A stretch of DNA of 64,000 nucleotides from JALYUM01 sp036688685 (GCF_036688685.1 NZ_JAQQPS010000008.1:168248-232247); one strand, 5' to 3'. Positions 53,740-62,515 are shown, counted from the stretch's first letter. The notes: generated by a model not told the origin, from the letters alone. Program-made: numbers and translations.

Positions 53740-55255
53740 CGTCGGCGCGGGGAACGGGAGGGGGGAAGGTCAGCCGAAACAGGCTGCCGGGATATTTTTT
53801 ATTGGTACTGCGCGGGTTGTCGAACAGGTCGATCTCGGCATTGTGCTGCTGGGCCACCTCGCGCACGATGGCCAGGCCCAGGCCGCTGCCGGTCGCACTG
53901 CTGCCGAGGATGCGGTAAAACCGCTCGAAGACGCGGCTGCGCTCGGCGGGCGCGATGCCCGGCCCGGTGTCTTCCACTTCCAGTAAAACGTCGTCTTCCA
54001 TGCGCCGCACGCGCACCGTGACGCTGCCGTCCACCGGCGTGTAGCGCAGCGCGTTGTCGATCAGGTTCGACAGCAATTCATGCAGCATCAACGCATTGGC
54101 CGCGATCACCAGCGCGCCGGGCGGCGCTTCAAAGCCCAGGTCGATGCGCCCGGCAAACGAGGCCGGCACCCATTCCTGCACGGTGCTGCGGGCCAGCGCC
54201 ACCAGGTCGACTTCCTCGAAGGCGAGGCCGGCGTTGGGCTGGTGCTCGGCACGCGCCAGCGCCAGTAGCTGATTGACCAGGCGCGTGGCCGATTCGCTGC
54301 TGGTGGCCAATTGCTCCAGCGAGCGATGAATCTCCTGGGCATCAACCTGGCGCAGCGCCAGTTCGGACTGCATGCGCATGCCGGCCAGCGGCGTCTTCAT
54401 CTGGTGCGCGGCGTCGGCAATGAAGCGTTTTTGCATGTCGATGGTTTGCTCCAGGCGCGCCAGCATGTCGTTGAACGAGCCGACCAGCGGAGAAATTTCC
54501 TCCGGCACCTGGCGGGCGTCGATGGGAGACAGGTCGTCCGGGCGGCGCGCGCGGATTCTCTCCTGCAGTTCGGCCAGCGGCGACAGGCCGCGCGACAGCG
54601 CAAACCAGACCAGCGCCAGAATCACCGGCAAAATGATGAACTGGGGCAGGATCACGCCCTTGATGATTTCGTTGGCGAGGCCGGCGCGCTTGTCCAGCGT
54701 TTCGGCCACCTGCACCAGCGCGCTTCTCGGGTCGACTTCGGCGCCTTCGGCCAGCGGCTGCAAGGCGACCCAGGAGTAGGCGACGCGCACCTGCGCGCCG
54801 TGCATGGTGGCATTCCGGAAGTGCACCGTGCCGCTGGGATAGCGCTCTTCTTCGGTGGGGGCGGGCAGGTCGCGGTCGCCGTCGACGTATTCGCCGCGTG
54901 GTCCGACCACCTGGAAGTACACATTGTCGACGTCGTCGGCGCGCAGGATGTCGCGCGCGCTGCCGGGCAGGCGCGCCGTGACCTTGCCGGCCACTTCATG
55001 GACTTGCTGGGCCAGCACGGTGACACTGTCTTCGAGCGCGCGGTCGAACGGTTGATTGGCGATCGACTTGGCCACCAGGTAAGTAATGGCAATGCTCATT
55101 GGCCACAACAGCAGCAGCGGGGCCAGCATCCAGTCGAGGATTTCGCCGAACAGCGAGTGCTGGATGCTTTCGTCCGGCTCCGGATTGGGCGGCTGGTAAC
55201 TTTCTTCCGGCGCCAGGATGGGGTCGGGGTGCTGGTCGAGATTGCGCCGGATCAC
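53732..55255 (-). CDS. Sensor histidine kinase (TctE-like)
   Basis: A 507-residue kinase with TM1 at about 42-62, a ~150-residue periplasmic domain, TM2 near 213-233 and HAMP. Phospho-acceptor H284 is in ADAAHQMKTPLAG, followed by N-box (HELLSNLIDNALRYT) and G-box (VEDTGPGIA). The frame is open to 55318, but the GTG at 55255 forms a GTGA overlap with the response-regulator stop and is the better start. The sensor region resembles TctE, a tricarboxylate sensor, so it probably controls the downstream DUF4212-symporter pair; inference. Confidence 0.88.
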   Translation of the reverse strand: MIRRNLDQHPDPILAPEESYQPPNPEPDESIQHSLFGEILDWMLAPLLLLWPMSIAITYLVAKSIANQPFDRALEDSVTVLAQQVHEVAGKVTARLPGSARDILRADDVDNVYFQVVGPRGEYVDGDRDLPAPTEEERYPSGTVHFRNATMHGAQVRVAYSWVALQPLAEGAEVDPRSALVQVAETLDKRAGLANEIIKGVILPQFIILPVILALVWFALSRGLSPLAELQERIRARRPDDLSPIDARQVPEEISPLVGSFNDMLARLEQTIDMQKRFIADAAHQMKTPLAGMRMQSELALRQVDAQEIHRSLEQLATSSESATRLVNQLLALARAEHQPNAGLAFEEVDLVALARSTVQEWVPASFAGRIDLGFEAPPGALVIAANALMLHELLSNLIDNALRYTPVDGSVTVRVRRMEDDVLLEVEDTGPGIAPAERSRVFERFYRILGSSATGSGLGLAIVREVAQQHNAEIDLFDNPRSTNKKYPGSLFRLTFPPPVPRADDA

Positions 55256-55965
55256 TTGCCGGAGTGAAGCACGTCGGATTGTGGCGGCCGGACCGGTTCG
55301 GCGAATTTTTCCAGGCAATAGCCCAGGCCGCGCACGGTGGCGATGCGCACGCCGCCCACCTCGATTTTTTTGCGCAGGCGGTGCACGTACACCTCAATGG
55401 CGTTGTTCGAGACTTCTTCTCCCCATTCGCACAGGTGGTCGACCAGCTGCTCTTTCGACACCAGGCGCCCGCTGCGCGCCAGCAAAATTTCCAGCAGGCC
55501 CAGTTCGCGCGCGGACAGGTCTAGCATCTGCTCGTTGATATAGGCCGAGCGCCCGACCTGGTCGTAGGCCAGCGGGCCGTGACGAATGACGGTGGGGCCG
55601 CCGCCGGCGCCGCGCCGGGTCAGCGCGCGCACCCGTGCTTCCAGTTCGGACAGGGCAAACGGCTTGGCCATGTAGTCATCGGCGCCCAGATCGAGGCCGT
55701 TGACGCGCTGCTCGATCGAGTCGGCGGCGGTAAGGATCAGCACCGGCAGGTTGGAAGCGCGCGCGCGCAGGCGGCGCAGTACTTCCAGTCCCGACAGGCG
55801 CGGCAGGCCCAGGTCGAGGATCAGCAAATCGAACTCCTGGGTGGACAGCGCCGTGTCGGCGTCGGCGCCATTCTTGACGCAGTCAATCGCGTAGCCGGAC
55901 TGGCGCAAGGAGCGCGTCAATCCATCGGCAAGTACGCTATCATCTTCGGCGAGCAAAATGCGCAT
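55252..55965 (-). CDS. OmpR-family response regulator (TctD-like)
   Basis: A 237-residue regulator: receiver domain with acidic D8/D9, phospho-acceptor D51 and conserved Lys in MAKPF, then a winged-helix DNA-binding domain (VEVYVHRLRKKIE). A GAGGG ribosome site lies before ATG 55965; the in-frame ATGs further upstream (to 55986) are less likely. It is coupled to the sensor kinase by a 4-bp overlap and divergent from recA. Confidence 0.92.
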   Translation of the reverse strand: MRILLAEDDSVLADGLTRSLRQSGYAIDCVKNGADADTALSTQEFDLLILDLGLPRLSGLEVLRRLRARASNLPVLILTAADSIEQRVNGLDLGADDYMAKPFALSELEARVRALTRRGAGGGPTVIRHGPLAYDQVGRSAYINEQMLDLSARELGLLEILLARSGRLVSKEQLVDHLCEWGEEVSNNAIEVYVHRLRKKIEVGGVRIATVRGLGYCLEKFAEPVRPPQSDVLHSGK

Positions 55966-56077
55966 CGGATCCCTCTGTGCCATCACTGGTTAGACTGCAG
56001 TATGCATATTGTGTTTCATCTTCCGCAACATAGCGAGCTTTTGTCACATCGGACGTAAATAGCACTTGCTAAAACCA

Positions 56078-56093
56078 CTGTTTGTTTATACAG
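56078..56093 (+). promoter_or_regulatory. LexA (SOS) box of recA
   Basis: CTGT-N8-ACAG, a perfect SOS-box core, 63 bp before the recA ATG. A possible -10 element (TATACA, 56087-56092) overlaps it. Confidence 0.85.
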
Positions 56094-56156
56094 TGGTGGG
56101 TATTGAATTCGGGCGCATCCACCCTATCTAGGCATCTCCGATACTGAAAGAAAATA

Positions 56157-57278
56157 ATGGACGATAAAAAAACCAACCTCAACGCGGCAGAGAAGGGCAA
56201 GGCTCTGGCCGCCGCCCTGGCGCAGATCGAAAAGCAGTTCGGCAAGGGTTCCGTGATGCGCATGGATGCCAACACCCCGGTCGAAGAAGTGCAGACCGTG
56301 TCCACCGGCTCGCTTGGCCTGGACATCGCGCTGGGCGTGGGCGGCTTGCCACGCGGCCGCATCGTCGAAATCTACGGTCCGGAATCGTCGGGTAAAACCA
56401 CGCTCACCCTGCAGACCATCGCACAAATGCAAAAGCTGGGCGGCACCTGCGCCTTCATCGACGCCGAGCACGCGCTGGACGTCGGTTACGCGCAAAAGCT
56501 GGGCATCAACCTGTCCGAACTGCTTATTTCGCAGCCGGACACGGGCGAGCAGGCGCTGGAAATCACCGACGCGCTGGTGCGTTCCGGTTCGGTCGACCTG
56601 ATCGTCATCGACTCGGTCGCGGCCTTGACGCCACGCGCCGAAATCGAAGGCGACATGGGCGATTCGCTGCCAGGCTTGCAGGCACGTTTGATGTCGCAGG
56701 CGCTGCGCAAGTTGACCGGTTCCATCAACCGCACCAACACCCTGGTTATTTTCATCAACCAGATCCGCATGAAGATCGGCGTCATGTTCGGCAGCCCGGA
56801 AACCACCACCGGTGGTAACGCGCTCAAGTTCTACGCGTCCGTGCGCCTGGATATTCGCCGTACCGGTTCCATCAAGTCCGGCGACGAAGTGATCGGTAAC
56901 GAAACCAAGGTCAAGGTCGTCAAGAATAAAATCGCGCCGCCATTCAAGGAAGCGCACTTCGACATCCTGTATGGCGAAGGCACGTCCCGTGAGGGTGAAA
57001 TTCTCGATCTCGGCGCCGATAACAAAATCGTCGAGAAGTCCGGCTCGTGGTACAGCTACAACGGCGAGCGCATCGGTCAAGGCAAGGACAATGCGCGTTT
57101 GTTCTTGAAAGAGCGTCCAGCCCTGGCCCGTGAAATCGAGAACAAGGTGCGCGTTGCACTGGGCGTGCGCGAGATCCCGCCAGGTCCGGGCGAAGTTGAA
57201 GAGACGGGCAAGTCGGCCAAGGCCACCAAGGCTGCTGCTGCTGCATCTGCCGCTGCTGCGCCTGCCGCTGCCGAATAA
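56157..57278 (+). CDS. recA: Recombinase RecA
   Basis: RecA forms filaments on single-stranded DNA, catalyses strand exchange and triggers LexA cleavage. The 373-residue protein has the Walker A motif GPESSGKTT (about 74-82), a Walker B (DLIVIDSVAAL), and the L2 loop region VIFINQIRMKIGVMFG. An Ala/Lys-rich tail follows (KATKAAAAASAAAAPAAAE), which replaces the usual acidic tail. Length is slightly above E. coli RecA. It is preceded by a LexA box and followed by recX 6 bp later. Confidence 0.98.
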   Translation: MDDKKTNLNAAEKGKALAAALAQIEKQFGKGSVMRMDANTPVEEVQTVSTGSLGLDIALGVGGLPRGRIVEIYGPESSGKTTLTLQTIAQMQKLGGTCAFIDAEHALDVGYAQKLGINLSELLISQPDTGEQALEITDALVRSGSVDLIVIDSVAALTPRAEIEGDMGDSLPGLQARLMSQALRKLTGSINRTNTLVIFINQIRMKIGVMFGSPETTTGGNALKFYASVRLDIRRTGSIKSGDEVIGNETKVKVVKNKIAPPFKEAHFDILYGEGTSREGEILDLGADNKIVEKSGSWYSYNGERIGQGKDNARLFLKERPALAREIENKVRVALGVREIPPGPGEVEETGKSAKATKAAAAASAAAAPAAAE

Positions 57279-57284
57279 GTCAAC

Positions 57285-57755
57285 ATGCGGGGTCCGGCCT
57301 TAAGCCTCAAAGGCCGTGCCTTGCGCTATCTGTCGATGCGAGAGCACAGCCGTCTGGAACTTGGGCGCAAGCTGGCCCGCTACGCCGAGGAGGGCGATGA
57401 CGTGAACGCCTTGCTCGACTTTTTGGAAAAGAATAACTGGCTGTCGCAGGAACGTTTCTGCGAATCCCTGCTCAACCGCCGCTCTGCGCGGTTCGGCAAC
57501 AACCGCATCATGGCCGAACTGCAAAGCCATGGCGTGAACGGCGAAGCGTTGGCTGGTTTAAAGGCCGGCCTGGCAGACAGCGAAGCGGCGCGCGCCTCTG
57601 ATGTGTGGCGGCGCAAGTTCGGCACCGTCGCTGCGGACGCTGCCGAGCGCAGCAAGCAGATGCGGTTCTTGTTGCAGCGCGGTTTTTCGCAACGGGCAGC
57701 GCGCGTGGCCATGCAGGGGCTGGAAGAAACATTCGGCGACCACGACGACGCTTGA
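57285..57755 (+). CDS. recX: Regulatory protein RecX
   Basis: RecX inhibits RecA filament growth. The 156-residue protein has the family's tandem three-helix modules (LRYLSMREHSRLELGRKLA, LDFLEKNNWLSQERFCESLL, RFLLQRGFSQRAARVAMQG). It starts 6 bp after recA and so is probably co-transcribed. Confidence 0.93.
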   Translation: MRGPALSLKGRALRYLSMREHSRLELGRKLARYAEEGDDVNALLDFLEKNNWLSQERFCESLLNRRSARFGNNRIMAELQSHGVNGEALAGLKAGLADSEAARASDVWRRKFGTVAADAAERSKQMRFLLQRGFSQRAARVAMQGLEETFGDHDDA

Positions 57756-57799
57756 GCTTGGCGCGAAGGCGTCAGCGCGGAGCGTCATTCGCCGCAAAC

Positions 57800-57813
57800 G
57801 ACTTGATCAAGTC
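57800..57813. repeat. Perfect 14-bp palindrome after recX
   Basis: GACTTGATCAAGTC is fully self-complementary, flanked by AAAC and ATTT. It lies between convergent recX and the DUF4124 gene. Role unknown. Confidence 0.7.
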
Positions 57814-57883
57814 ATTTGCTCCTCATCCGTGAATGGCGCTGCGCGCTGGCGTTTTGCCTCCCACCTGTCTGGTTCGTGTCGCT

Positions 57884-58333
57884 CTAGCGGCAGAATGTTT
57901 TGATGTCGTTCGTGGCGATATCGCGGTCGTTCTGGTCCGTCGGTTTGCGATTGGTATGCTGCGCCGCGCCACTCAATATATCGCGTGCCAGCCCGCACTT
58001 TGCGCCCGGCTTCTCACTCCGATAGCTGAGATCTGACGCACTCCCACTACGCGCAGACACCGTCGGAAAGCGCGGCTCCGGGGTCGCCGCCATGCGCTGG
58101 CGCTTCTGGAATTCTGCTTCCCGGACGCGCCAATCTTGCGCCGGTGGCGCGTCGCCTGCTGGCTGCGCGGGCGTCACGCGGATCTGGGTCGAACGGCCTG
58201 CGCTGGCGTCGCCAGCGTAGTCGCTGTAGTGGATCTTGCCTTGCGCATCGGTCCATTTATAGATTTGGGCCGCCACAGGCAGCGCGGTTGTCAGCACGGC
58301 GACACCAAGCATGCAACTGTAAAATTTCAACAT
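57884..58333 (-). CDS. DUF4124 domain exported protein
   Basis: A 149-residue protein with a signal peptide (SCMLGVAVLTTALPVAAQ) followed by the DUF4124 core IYKWTDAQGKIHYSD, a small envelope domain of unknown function. The rest is Ala/Pro/Arg-rich and includes two cysteines near the C-terminus. ATG 58333 is chosen because the signal peptide begins there; an upstream frame to 58417 looks non-coding. Confidence 0.85.
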   Translation of the reverse strand: MLKFYSCMLGVAVLTTALPVAAQIYKWTDAQGKIHYSDYAGDASAGRSTQIRVTPAQPAGDAPPAQDWRVREAEFQKRQRMAATPEPRFPTVSARSGSASDLSYRSEKPGAKCGLARDILSGAAQHTNRKPTDQNDRDIATNDIKTFCR

Positions 58334-58645
58334 AACATTCCCGACAGGTCTCCGTTCGTTATTCGCTTTAGTTCTACTTGGAAACATACCAGAAAGCAGT
58401 ATCGGCGGATACTGCACATTGCTTCCAATCTAAGTGATATTGCTTATCACCAGAACGAATATCTGGTGTGATCCCTCCGGGAATCTGTCGTGCATACTAT
58501 GTTGCAGTGCAACTGACCGACGCATGTGCTAAACTTTTGGGGTTTTAGCAGCGCCGCATGAGCGGTTGTCATCGTAGAAACTGCGTTGACGTGCATCTGC
58601 ACACGGCTGCACACACTTACTACCGCCCCGCCGGTTTTGTTCTTT
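58334..58645. promoter_or_regulatory. Intergenic region with inverted repeats upstream of DUF2889-sucCD
   Basis: A 312-bp gap between divergent genes. It holds an imperfect hairpin (58448-58454 with 58462-58468) and a GTTGCA-G-TGCAAC palindrome (58501-58513). No clear promoter consensus was recognised. Confidence 0.35.
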
Positions 58646-59284
58646 ATGCCTTTGTCACCTCCCGCACCGCGCACGCTCCGGCACACGCGCACCATCGAAG
58701 TCGCTGCCTACTCGCGCGAAGATGGACTGTGGGATCTCGATGCCAATATCCGCGACGTCAAGACGCGCGCTATCCAACTGGCCTCGGGACTGCGTGCCGC
58801 TGGCGACCCCATCCATGACCTGAAGCTGCGCATCACGATCGACCGCGCCTTCAACATCGTTGCGGCCGACGCCGCCTCGGATGCCGTGCCTTATCCAGGC
58901 ATGTGCAACACGATTGGTCCGGCCTACCAGGCGCTGGTGGGGCTGAACCTGATGCAGCATTTCCGATTACACCTGAAAGACCGCCTCCACGGCGTGCTCG
59001 GCTGTACCCACCTGACCGAACTGGCGCAAGTTTTACCGACCGCCGCCGTGCAGGCGTACGCCAACGAAGTTCTCTCGACCCATGAAGGCGTCGACAATGT
59101 TGAAACCCCTGCGACGGAACGTCCGTTCCAGCTCGACCGCTGCCACGCCCTGCGTGTCGACGGTCCCGCAGTCGCCAAGTTTTACCCGCGTTGGGCCGAA
59201 GCTGCGCCCGGCGGTGAACAAGTAGTTGCAGTTCCATCTAATCGTATTTCTCAATCAGTAACAGAAGAAGGGAAGCCAGCATGA
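58646..59284 (+). CDS. DUF2889 domain protein
   Basis: A 212-residue soluble protein of the DUF2889 family (TIEVAAYSREDGLWDLDANI head, CTHLTELAQVLPTAAVQ core with a CTH motif). Function unknown. ATG 58646 is taken; a weaker frame opens at 58586. Its stop overlaps the sucC start by four bases (ATGA), so its translation is tied to the succinyl-CoA synthetase operon. Confidence 0.85.
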   Translation: MPLSPPAPRTLRHTRTIEVAAYSREDGLWDLDANIRDVKTRAIQLASGLRAAGDPIHDLKLRITIDRAFNIVAADAASDAVPYPGMCNTIGPAYQALVGLNLMQHFRLHLKDRLHGVLGCTHLTELAQVLPTAAVQAYANEVLSTHEGVDNVETPATERPFQLDRCHALRVDGPAVAKFYPRWAEAAPGGEQVVAVPSNRISQSVTEEGKPA

Positions 59285-60450
59285 AGATCCATGAGTATCA
59301 AGGCAAAGAAATCCTCCGGCAGTACGGAGTGACGGTTCCGCGCGGCATTCCGTGCATGTCCGTAGAAGAGGCTGTGAAAGCAGCTGAAACGCTGGGCGGC
59401 AAGGTGTGGGTCGTCAAAGCCCAGATCCATGCTGGCGGCCGCGGCAAAGGTGGTGGCGTGAAAGTTGCGTTCTCCCTCGACCAGGTCAAAGAATACGCAG
59501 AACAGATCATGGGCATGCAACTGGTCACGCACCAGACTGGCCCTGAAGGACAAAAAGTCCGTCGCCTGCTGGTTGAAGAAGGCGCCGACATCAAGAAAGA
59601 ACTGTACATCTCGCTGGTCACCGACCGCGTGTCGCAGCGCGTCGTGCTGATGGGTTCTTCCGAAGGCGGCATGGACATCGAAGAAGTTGCCCACTCCAAC
59701 CCGGAAAAAATCCACACGGTCGCCATCGACCCGTCGGCCGGCCTGCAAGACGCAGAAGCCGACGACCTGCTGACCAAAATCGGCGTGCCTGCCGCATCGC
59801 TGGCCGATGCCCGCGCGCAGCTGATGGGCCTGTACAAAGCCTACTGGGAAACCGACGCATCGCTGGCCGAAATCAACCCGTTGATCCTCACCGGCGAAGG
59901 CAAAGTCATCGCCCTGGACGCCAAGTGGAACTTTGACGCCAACGCGCTGTATCGCCATCCAGAAATCGTCGCTTACCGCGACCTGGACGAAGAAGACCCA
60001 GCTGAAATCGAAGCATCGAAATTCGACCTGGCCTACATTTCGCTCGATGGCAACATCGGTTGCCTGGTGAACGGCGCCGGCCTGGCCATGGCCACCATGG
60101 ACACCATCAAACTGTTCGGCGGCGAGCCTGCCAACTTCCTCGACGTCGGCGGTGGCGCCACGGCTGAGAAAGTCACGGAAGCGTTCAAGATCATGTTGAA
60201 AAACCCAGGCCTGAAAGCCATCCTGGTCAACATTTTCGGTGGCATCATGCGTTGCGACGTGATCGCCGAAGGCGTGATCACCGCATCGAAAGCTGTTTCG
60301 CTGCAAGTCCCGCTGGTGGTCCGCATGAAGGGCACCAACGAAGAAATCGGCAAGAAAATGCTGGCCGATTCCGGTCTGCCGATCATCGCCGCCGATACGA
60401 TGGAAGATGCAGCCAAGGCCGTGGTCGCCGCTGCCGCCGGTCACGCTTAA
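59281..60450 (+). CDS. sucC: Succinyl-CoA synthetase beta subunit
   Basis: SucC binds ADP and, with SucD, converts succinyl-CoA to succinate and ATP in the TCA cycle. The 389-residue ATP-grasp protein begins MKIHEYQGKEILRQYGV and has VVKAQIHAGGRGKGGGVK and ILVNIFGGIMRCDVIAEG. It overlaps the DUF2889 stop by 4 bp; sucD follows 15 bp later. Confidence 0.98.
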   Translation: MKIHEYQGKEILRQYGVTVPRGIPCMSVEEAVKAAETLGGKVWVVKAQIHAGGRGKGGGVKVAFSLDQVKEYAEQIMGMQLVTHQTGPEGQKVRRLLVEEGADIKKELYISLVTDRVSQRVVLMGSSEGGMDIEEVAHSNPEKIHTVAIDPSAGLQDAEADDLLTKIGVPAASLADARAQLMGLYKAYWETDASLAEINPLILTGEGKVIALDAKWNFDANALYRHPEIVAYRDLDEEDPAEIEASKFDLAYISLDGNIGCLVNGAGLAMATMDTIKLFGGEPANFLDVGGGATAEKVTEAFKIMLKNPGLKAILVNIFGGIMRCDVIAEGVITASKAVSLQVPLVVRMKGTNEEIGKKMLADSGLPIIAADTMEDAAKAVVAAAAGHA

Positions 60451-60465
60451 TTCGAGGAAATTACA

Positions 60466-61347
60466 ATGTCGATCCTGATCAACAAAGATACCAAAGTCAT
60501 CACCCAAGGGATTACCGGCAAGACCGGTCAATTCCACACCCGCATGTGCCGCGACTACGCGAACGGCAAAGAAGCGTTCGTCGCTGGCGTGAACCCGAAG
60601 AAAGCCGGCGAAGATTTCGAAGGCATTCCAATTTACGCCACCGTGTCCGAAGCCAAGGCTGCCACTGGCGCCAACGTGTCGGTGATCTACGTTCCACCAG
60701 CGGGCGCAGCTGCCGCCATCTGGGAAGCCGTCGAAGCCGACCTGGACCTGGCAATTTGCATCACCGAAGGCATTCCTGTCCGTGACATGATGGCCCTCAA
60801 GGACCGCATGGCCAAATCGGGTTCCAAAACCCTGCTGCTGGGCCCTAACTGCCCAGGCTTGATCACGCCAGACGAAATCAAGATCGGCATCATGCCAGGT
60901 CACATCCATAAAAAGGGCCGGATCGGCGTGGTTTCGCGTTCGGGCACCTTGACCTACGAAGCAGTCGGTCAATTGACGGCACTGGGCCTGGGCCAATCGT
61001 CGGCAGTCGGCATTGGCGGCGACCCGATCAACGGTCTGAAGCACATCGACATCATGAAGATGTTCAACGACGATCCTGATACTGACGCGGTCATCATGAT
61101 CGGCGAAATCGGCGGCCCGGACGAAGCCAACGCGGCTTACTGGATCAAGGACAACATGAAGAAGCCGGTGGTTTGCTTCATCGCTGGTGTGACGGCGCCT
61201 CCAGGCAAGCGCATGGGCCACGCTGGCGCGCTGATCTCGGGCGGTGCCGATACGGCACAAGCCAAGCTGGACATCATGGAAGAATGCGGCATCAAAGCCA
61301 CCAAGAACCCATCGGAAATGGCACGCCTGCTGCAGGCCATGCTGTAA
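60466..61347 (+). CDS. sucD: Succinyl-CoA synthetase alpha subunit
   Basis: SucD carries the catalytic phosphohistidine and the CoA-binding Rossmann domain. The 293-residue protein begins MSILINKDTKVITQGITGK, has LGPNCPGLITP, and the GHAGALISGG motif with the active-site histidine near residue 252. A UUCG-tetraloop terminator follows. Confidence 0.98.
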   Translation: MSILINKDTKVITQGITGKTGQFHTRMCRDYANGKEAFVAGVNPKKAGEDFEGIPIYATVSEAKAATGANVSVIYVPPAGAAAAIWEAVEADLDLAICITEGIPVRDMMALKDRMAKSGSKTLLLGPNCPGLITPDEIKIGIMPGHIHKKGRIGVVSRSGTLTYEAVGQLTALGLGQSSAVGIGGDPINGLKHIDIMKMFNDDPDTDAVIMIGEIGGPDEANAAYWIKDNMKKPVVCFIAGVTAPPGKRMGHAGALISGGADTAQAKLDIMEECGIKATKNPSEMARLLQAML

Positions 61348-61365
61348 AAAGTTCTCAGTCAGAAC

Positions 61366-61394
61366 AAAAAAAGGAAGCTTCGGCTTCCTTTTTT
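61366..61394 (+). terminator. Intrinsic terminator of sucC-sucD with UUCG loop
   Basis: AAGGAAGC (61371-61378) and GCTTCCTT (61383-61390) close a TTCG tetraloop, flanked by A5 upstream and T4 downstream. Confidence 0.92.
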
Positions 61395-61432
61395 AATTCC
61401 AGGTGGCAAAAATATGCTAACCAAGCGACAAA

Positions 61433-61449
61433 GTGACAAATTTTGTCAC
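61433..61449. promoter_or_regulatory. 17-bp palindrome upstream of pilA (possible PilR site)
   Basis: GTGACAAA-T-TTTGTCAC, 8-bp perfect arms. It lies ~70 bp before the -24/-12 element, where a sigma-54 activator such as PilR would bind; further TGACAAA and GTCAC half-sites follow (61456-61471). Confidence 0.6.
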
Positions 61450-61521
61450 TCGCACTGACAAAAGACGTCACTATCACCGTTTTCGACAACCGAAAATCAT
61501 AAAAACCGGGGGAAACTGGGC

Positions 61522-61537
61522 TGGCACGGCAATTGCT
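61522..61537 (+). promoter_or_regulatory. Sigma-54 promoter of pilA
   Basis: TGGCACG-N4-TTGCT, an exact -24/-12 RpoN consensus, 54 bp before the pilin start codon. Confidence 0.93.
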
Positions 61538-61590
61538 AAGTACACTACCAGTAGTCCAACATACACCACTAACCCCGAAGGAGATTTAAG

Positions 61591-62058
61591 ATGAAATCGA
61601 TGAAAATGGTCAAGAAGGCACAAGCAGGTTTCACCCTGATCGAACTGATGATCGTGGTTGCGATTATCGGTATCCTGGCCGCTGTTGCGATCCCGGCGTA
61701 CAGCGACTATACCGCAAAAGCAAAAGCTGCCAACGCGCTGTCGGCTGCTGATCCTTACAAAACCGCTGTCGCAATGTGCGCACAAGAGGCGGGTAAGGTC
61801 GACGACTGCAACACGACGAAGAACGGAGATTTGTTTGCGCCGTTCACGGCATCGAAGGAAGCCAAGTCCATTACCGTTACTGGCAGCGGCATCATCACCC
61901 TGACGTTGAATGACATCGGCAAGAATACCGATGGTTCGACCGTGAAATTCACCCCAACGTTGAACACGAGTTCCGTTACCTGGAAGATTGAATCAGACTC
62001 GGAAAACGCCGCTGTGAAAGCTGCATTCCAGAAGAACTCGTTCGTCTCCGGTTCGTAA
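61591..62058 (+). CDS. pilA: Type IVa major pilin PilA
   Basis: The 155-residue prepilin has a 13-residue leader ending in Gly and a mature F14 start: G-FTLIELMIVVAIIGILAAVA. E18 (mature E5) is present. Cysteines are only C63 and C73, in the region after the N-terminal helix; the usual C-terminal disulfide pair is missing. It assembles into type IV pili for twitching, adhesion and DNA uptake. A GGAG ribosome site precedes ATG 61591. Transcription should depend on sigma-54 and an activator. Single gene with a terminator. Confidence 0.96.
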   Translation: MKSMKMVKKAQAGFTLIELMIVVAIIGILAAVAIPAYSDYTAKAKAANALSAADPYKTAVAMCAQEAGKVDDCNTTKNGDLFAPFTASKEAKSITVTGSGIITLTLNDIGKNTDGSTVKFTPTLNTSSVTWKIESDSENAAVKAAFQKNSFVSGS

Positions 62059-62078
62059 TACTATGTCGTAATATCGAA

Positions 62079-62100
62079 AGCCGCCCTCGGGCGGCTTTTT
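62079..62100 (+). terminator. Intrinsic terminator of pilA
   Basis: GCCGCC/GGCGGC stem with a short loop and five T. Confidence 0.9.
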
Positions 62101-62211
62101 GCATTAAGAATGAACATCGTCGATCCCGCATGCCTTTTTCCGCGCATTTCGTTTTGCAAGATTACATTTCGCCTTTCCGGATAAGGGTTCTGTCATGGCG
62201 CTTATGAATCG

Positions 62212-62515
62212 GCATAGGCAGTTGAGGTGAAGTGAGGCCAGGCAAGCATGGACGATCGAAATAGCCAATCGTCGGCACGTTGTTCAGCGCGAGCCTGCTG
62301 TTGTGTCACAGGCGGCGGCTGTTTGCAGCAACCAATCGCACAACATAAGGCTTGGCCTGTGGTTTCAGCAATTCCCGGTAACTCGTCGGGCCGCGTTTCC
62401 ATTGCTTCGAATGGATTGCTCGCAAGTCGGTGACGCATCCAACCATCCTGCTTATGCAAGACTCCTCGCGTTTGCGTCAAGCCGAAGTACGCCTTCCATC
62501 CAAGTATGCAGGTCA
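62212..62515 (-). pseudogene. Group II intron reverse transcriptase, C-terminal fragment
   Basis: Read on the minus strand, the fragment encodes LGWKAYFGLTQT...WMRHRL, a frameshift, then RAIHSKQWKRGPTSYRELL...VAANSRRL-stop-HNSRLALNNVPTIGYFDR. This is the C-terminal thumb/maturase end of LtrA-type intron proteins, with one frameshift and a Trp-to-stop change, so it is dead. The palm fragment lies upstream at 63095-63447. No domain V-like RNA hairpin was recognised after it. Confidence 0.8.

Noticed and set aside
59251..61260. 669-codon frame antisense to sucC-sucD
   Set aside because: Shadow; no ribosome site and repetitive Phe/Asp/His composition.
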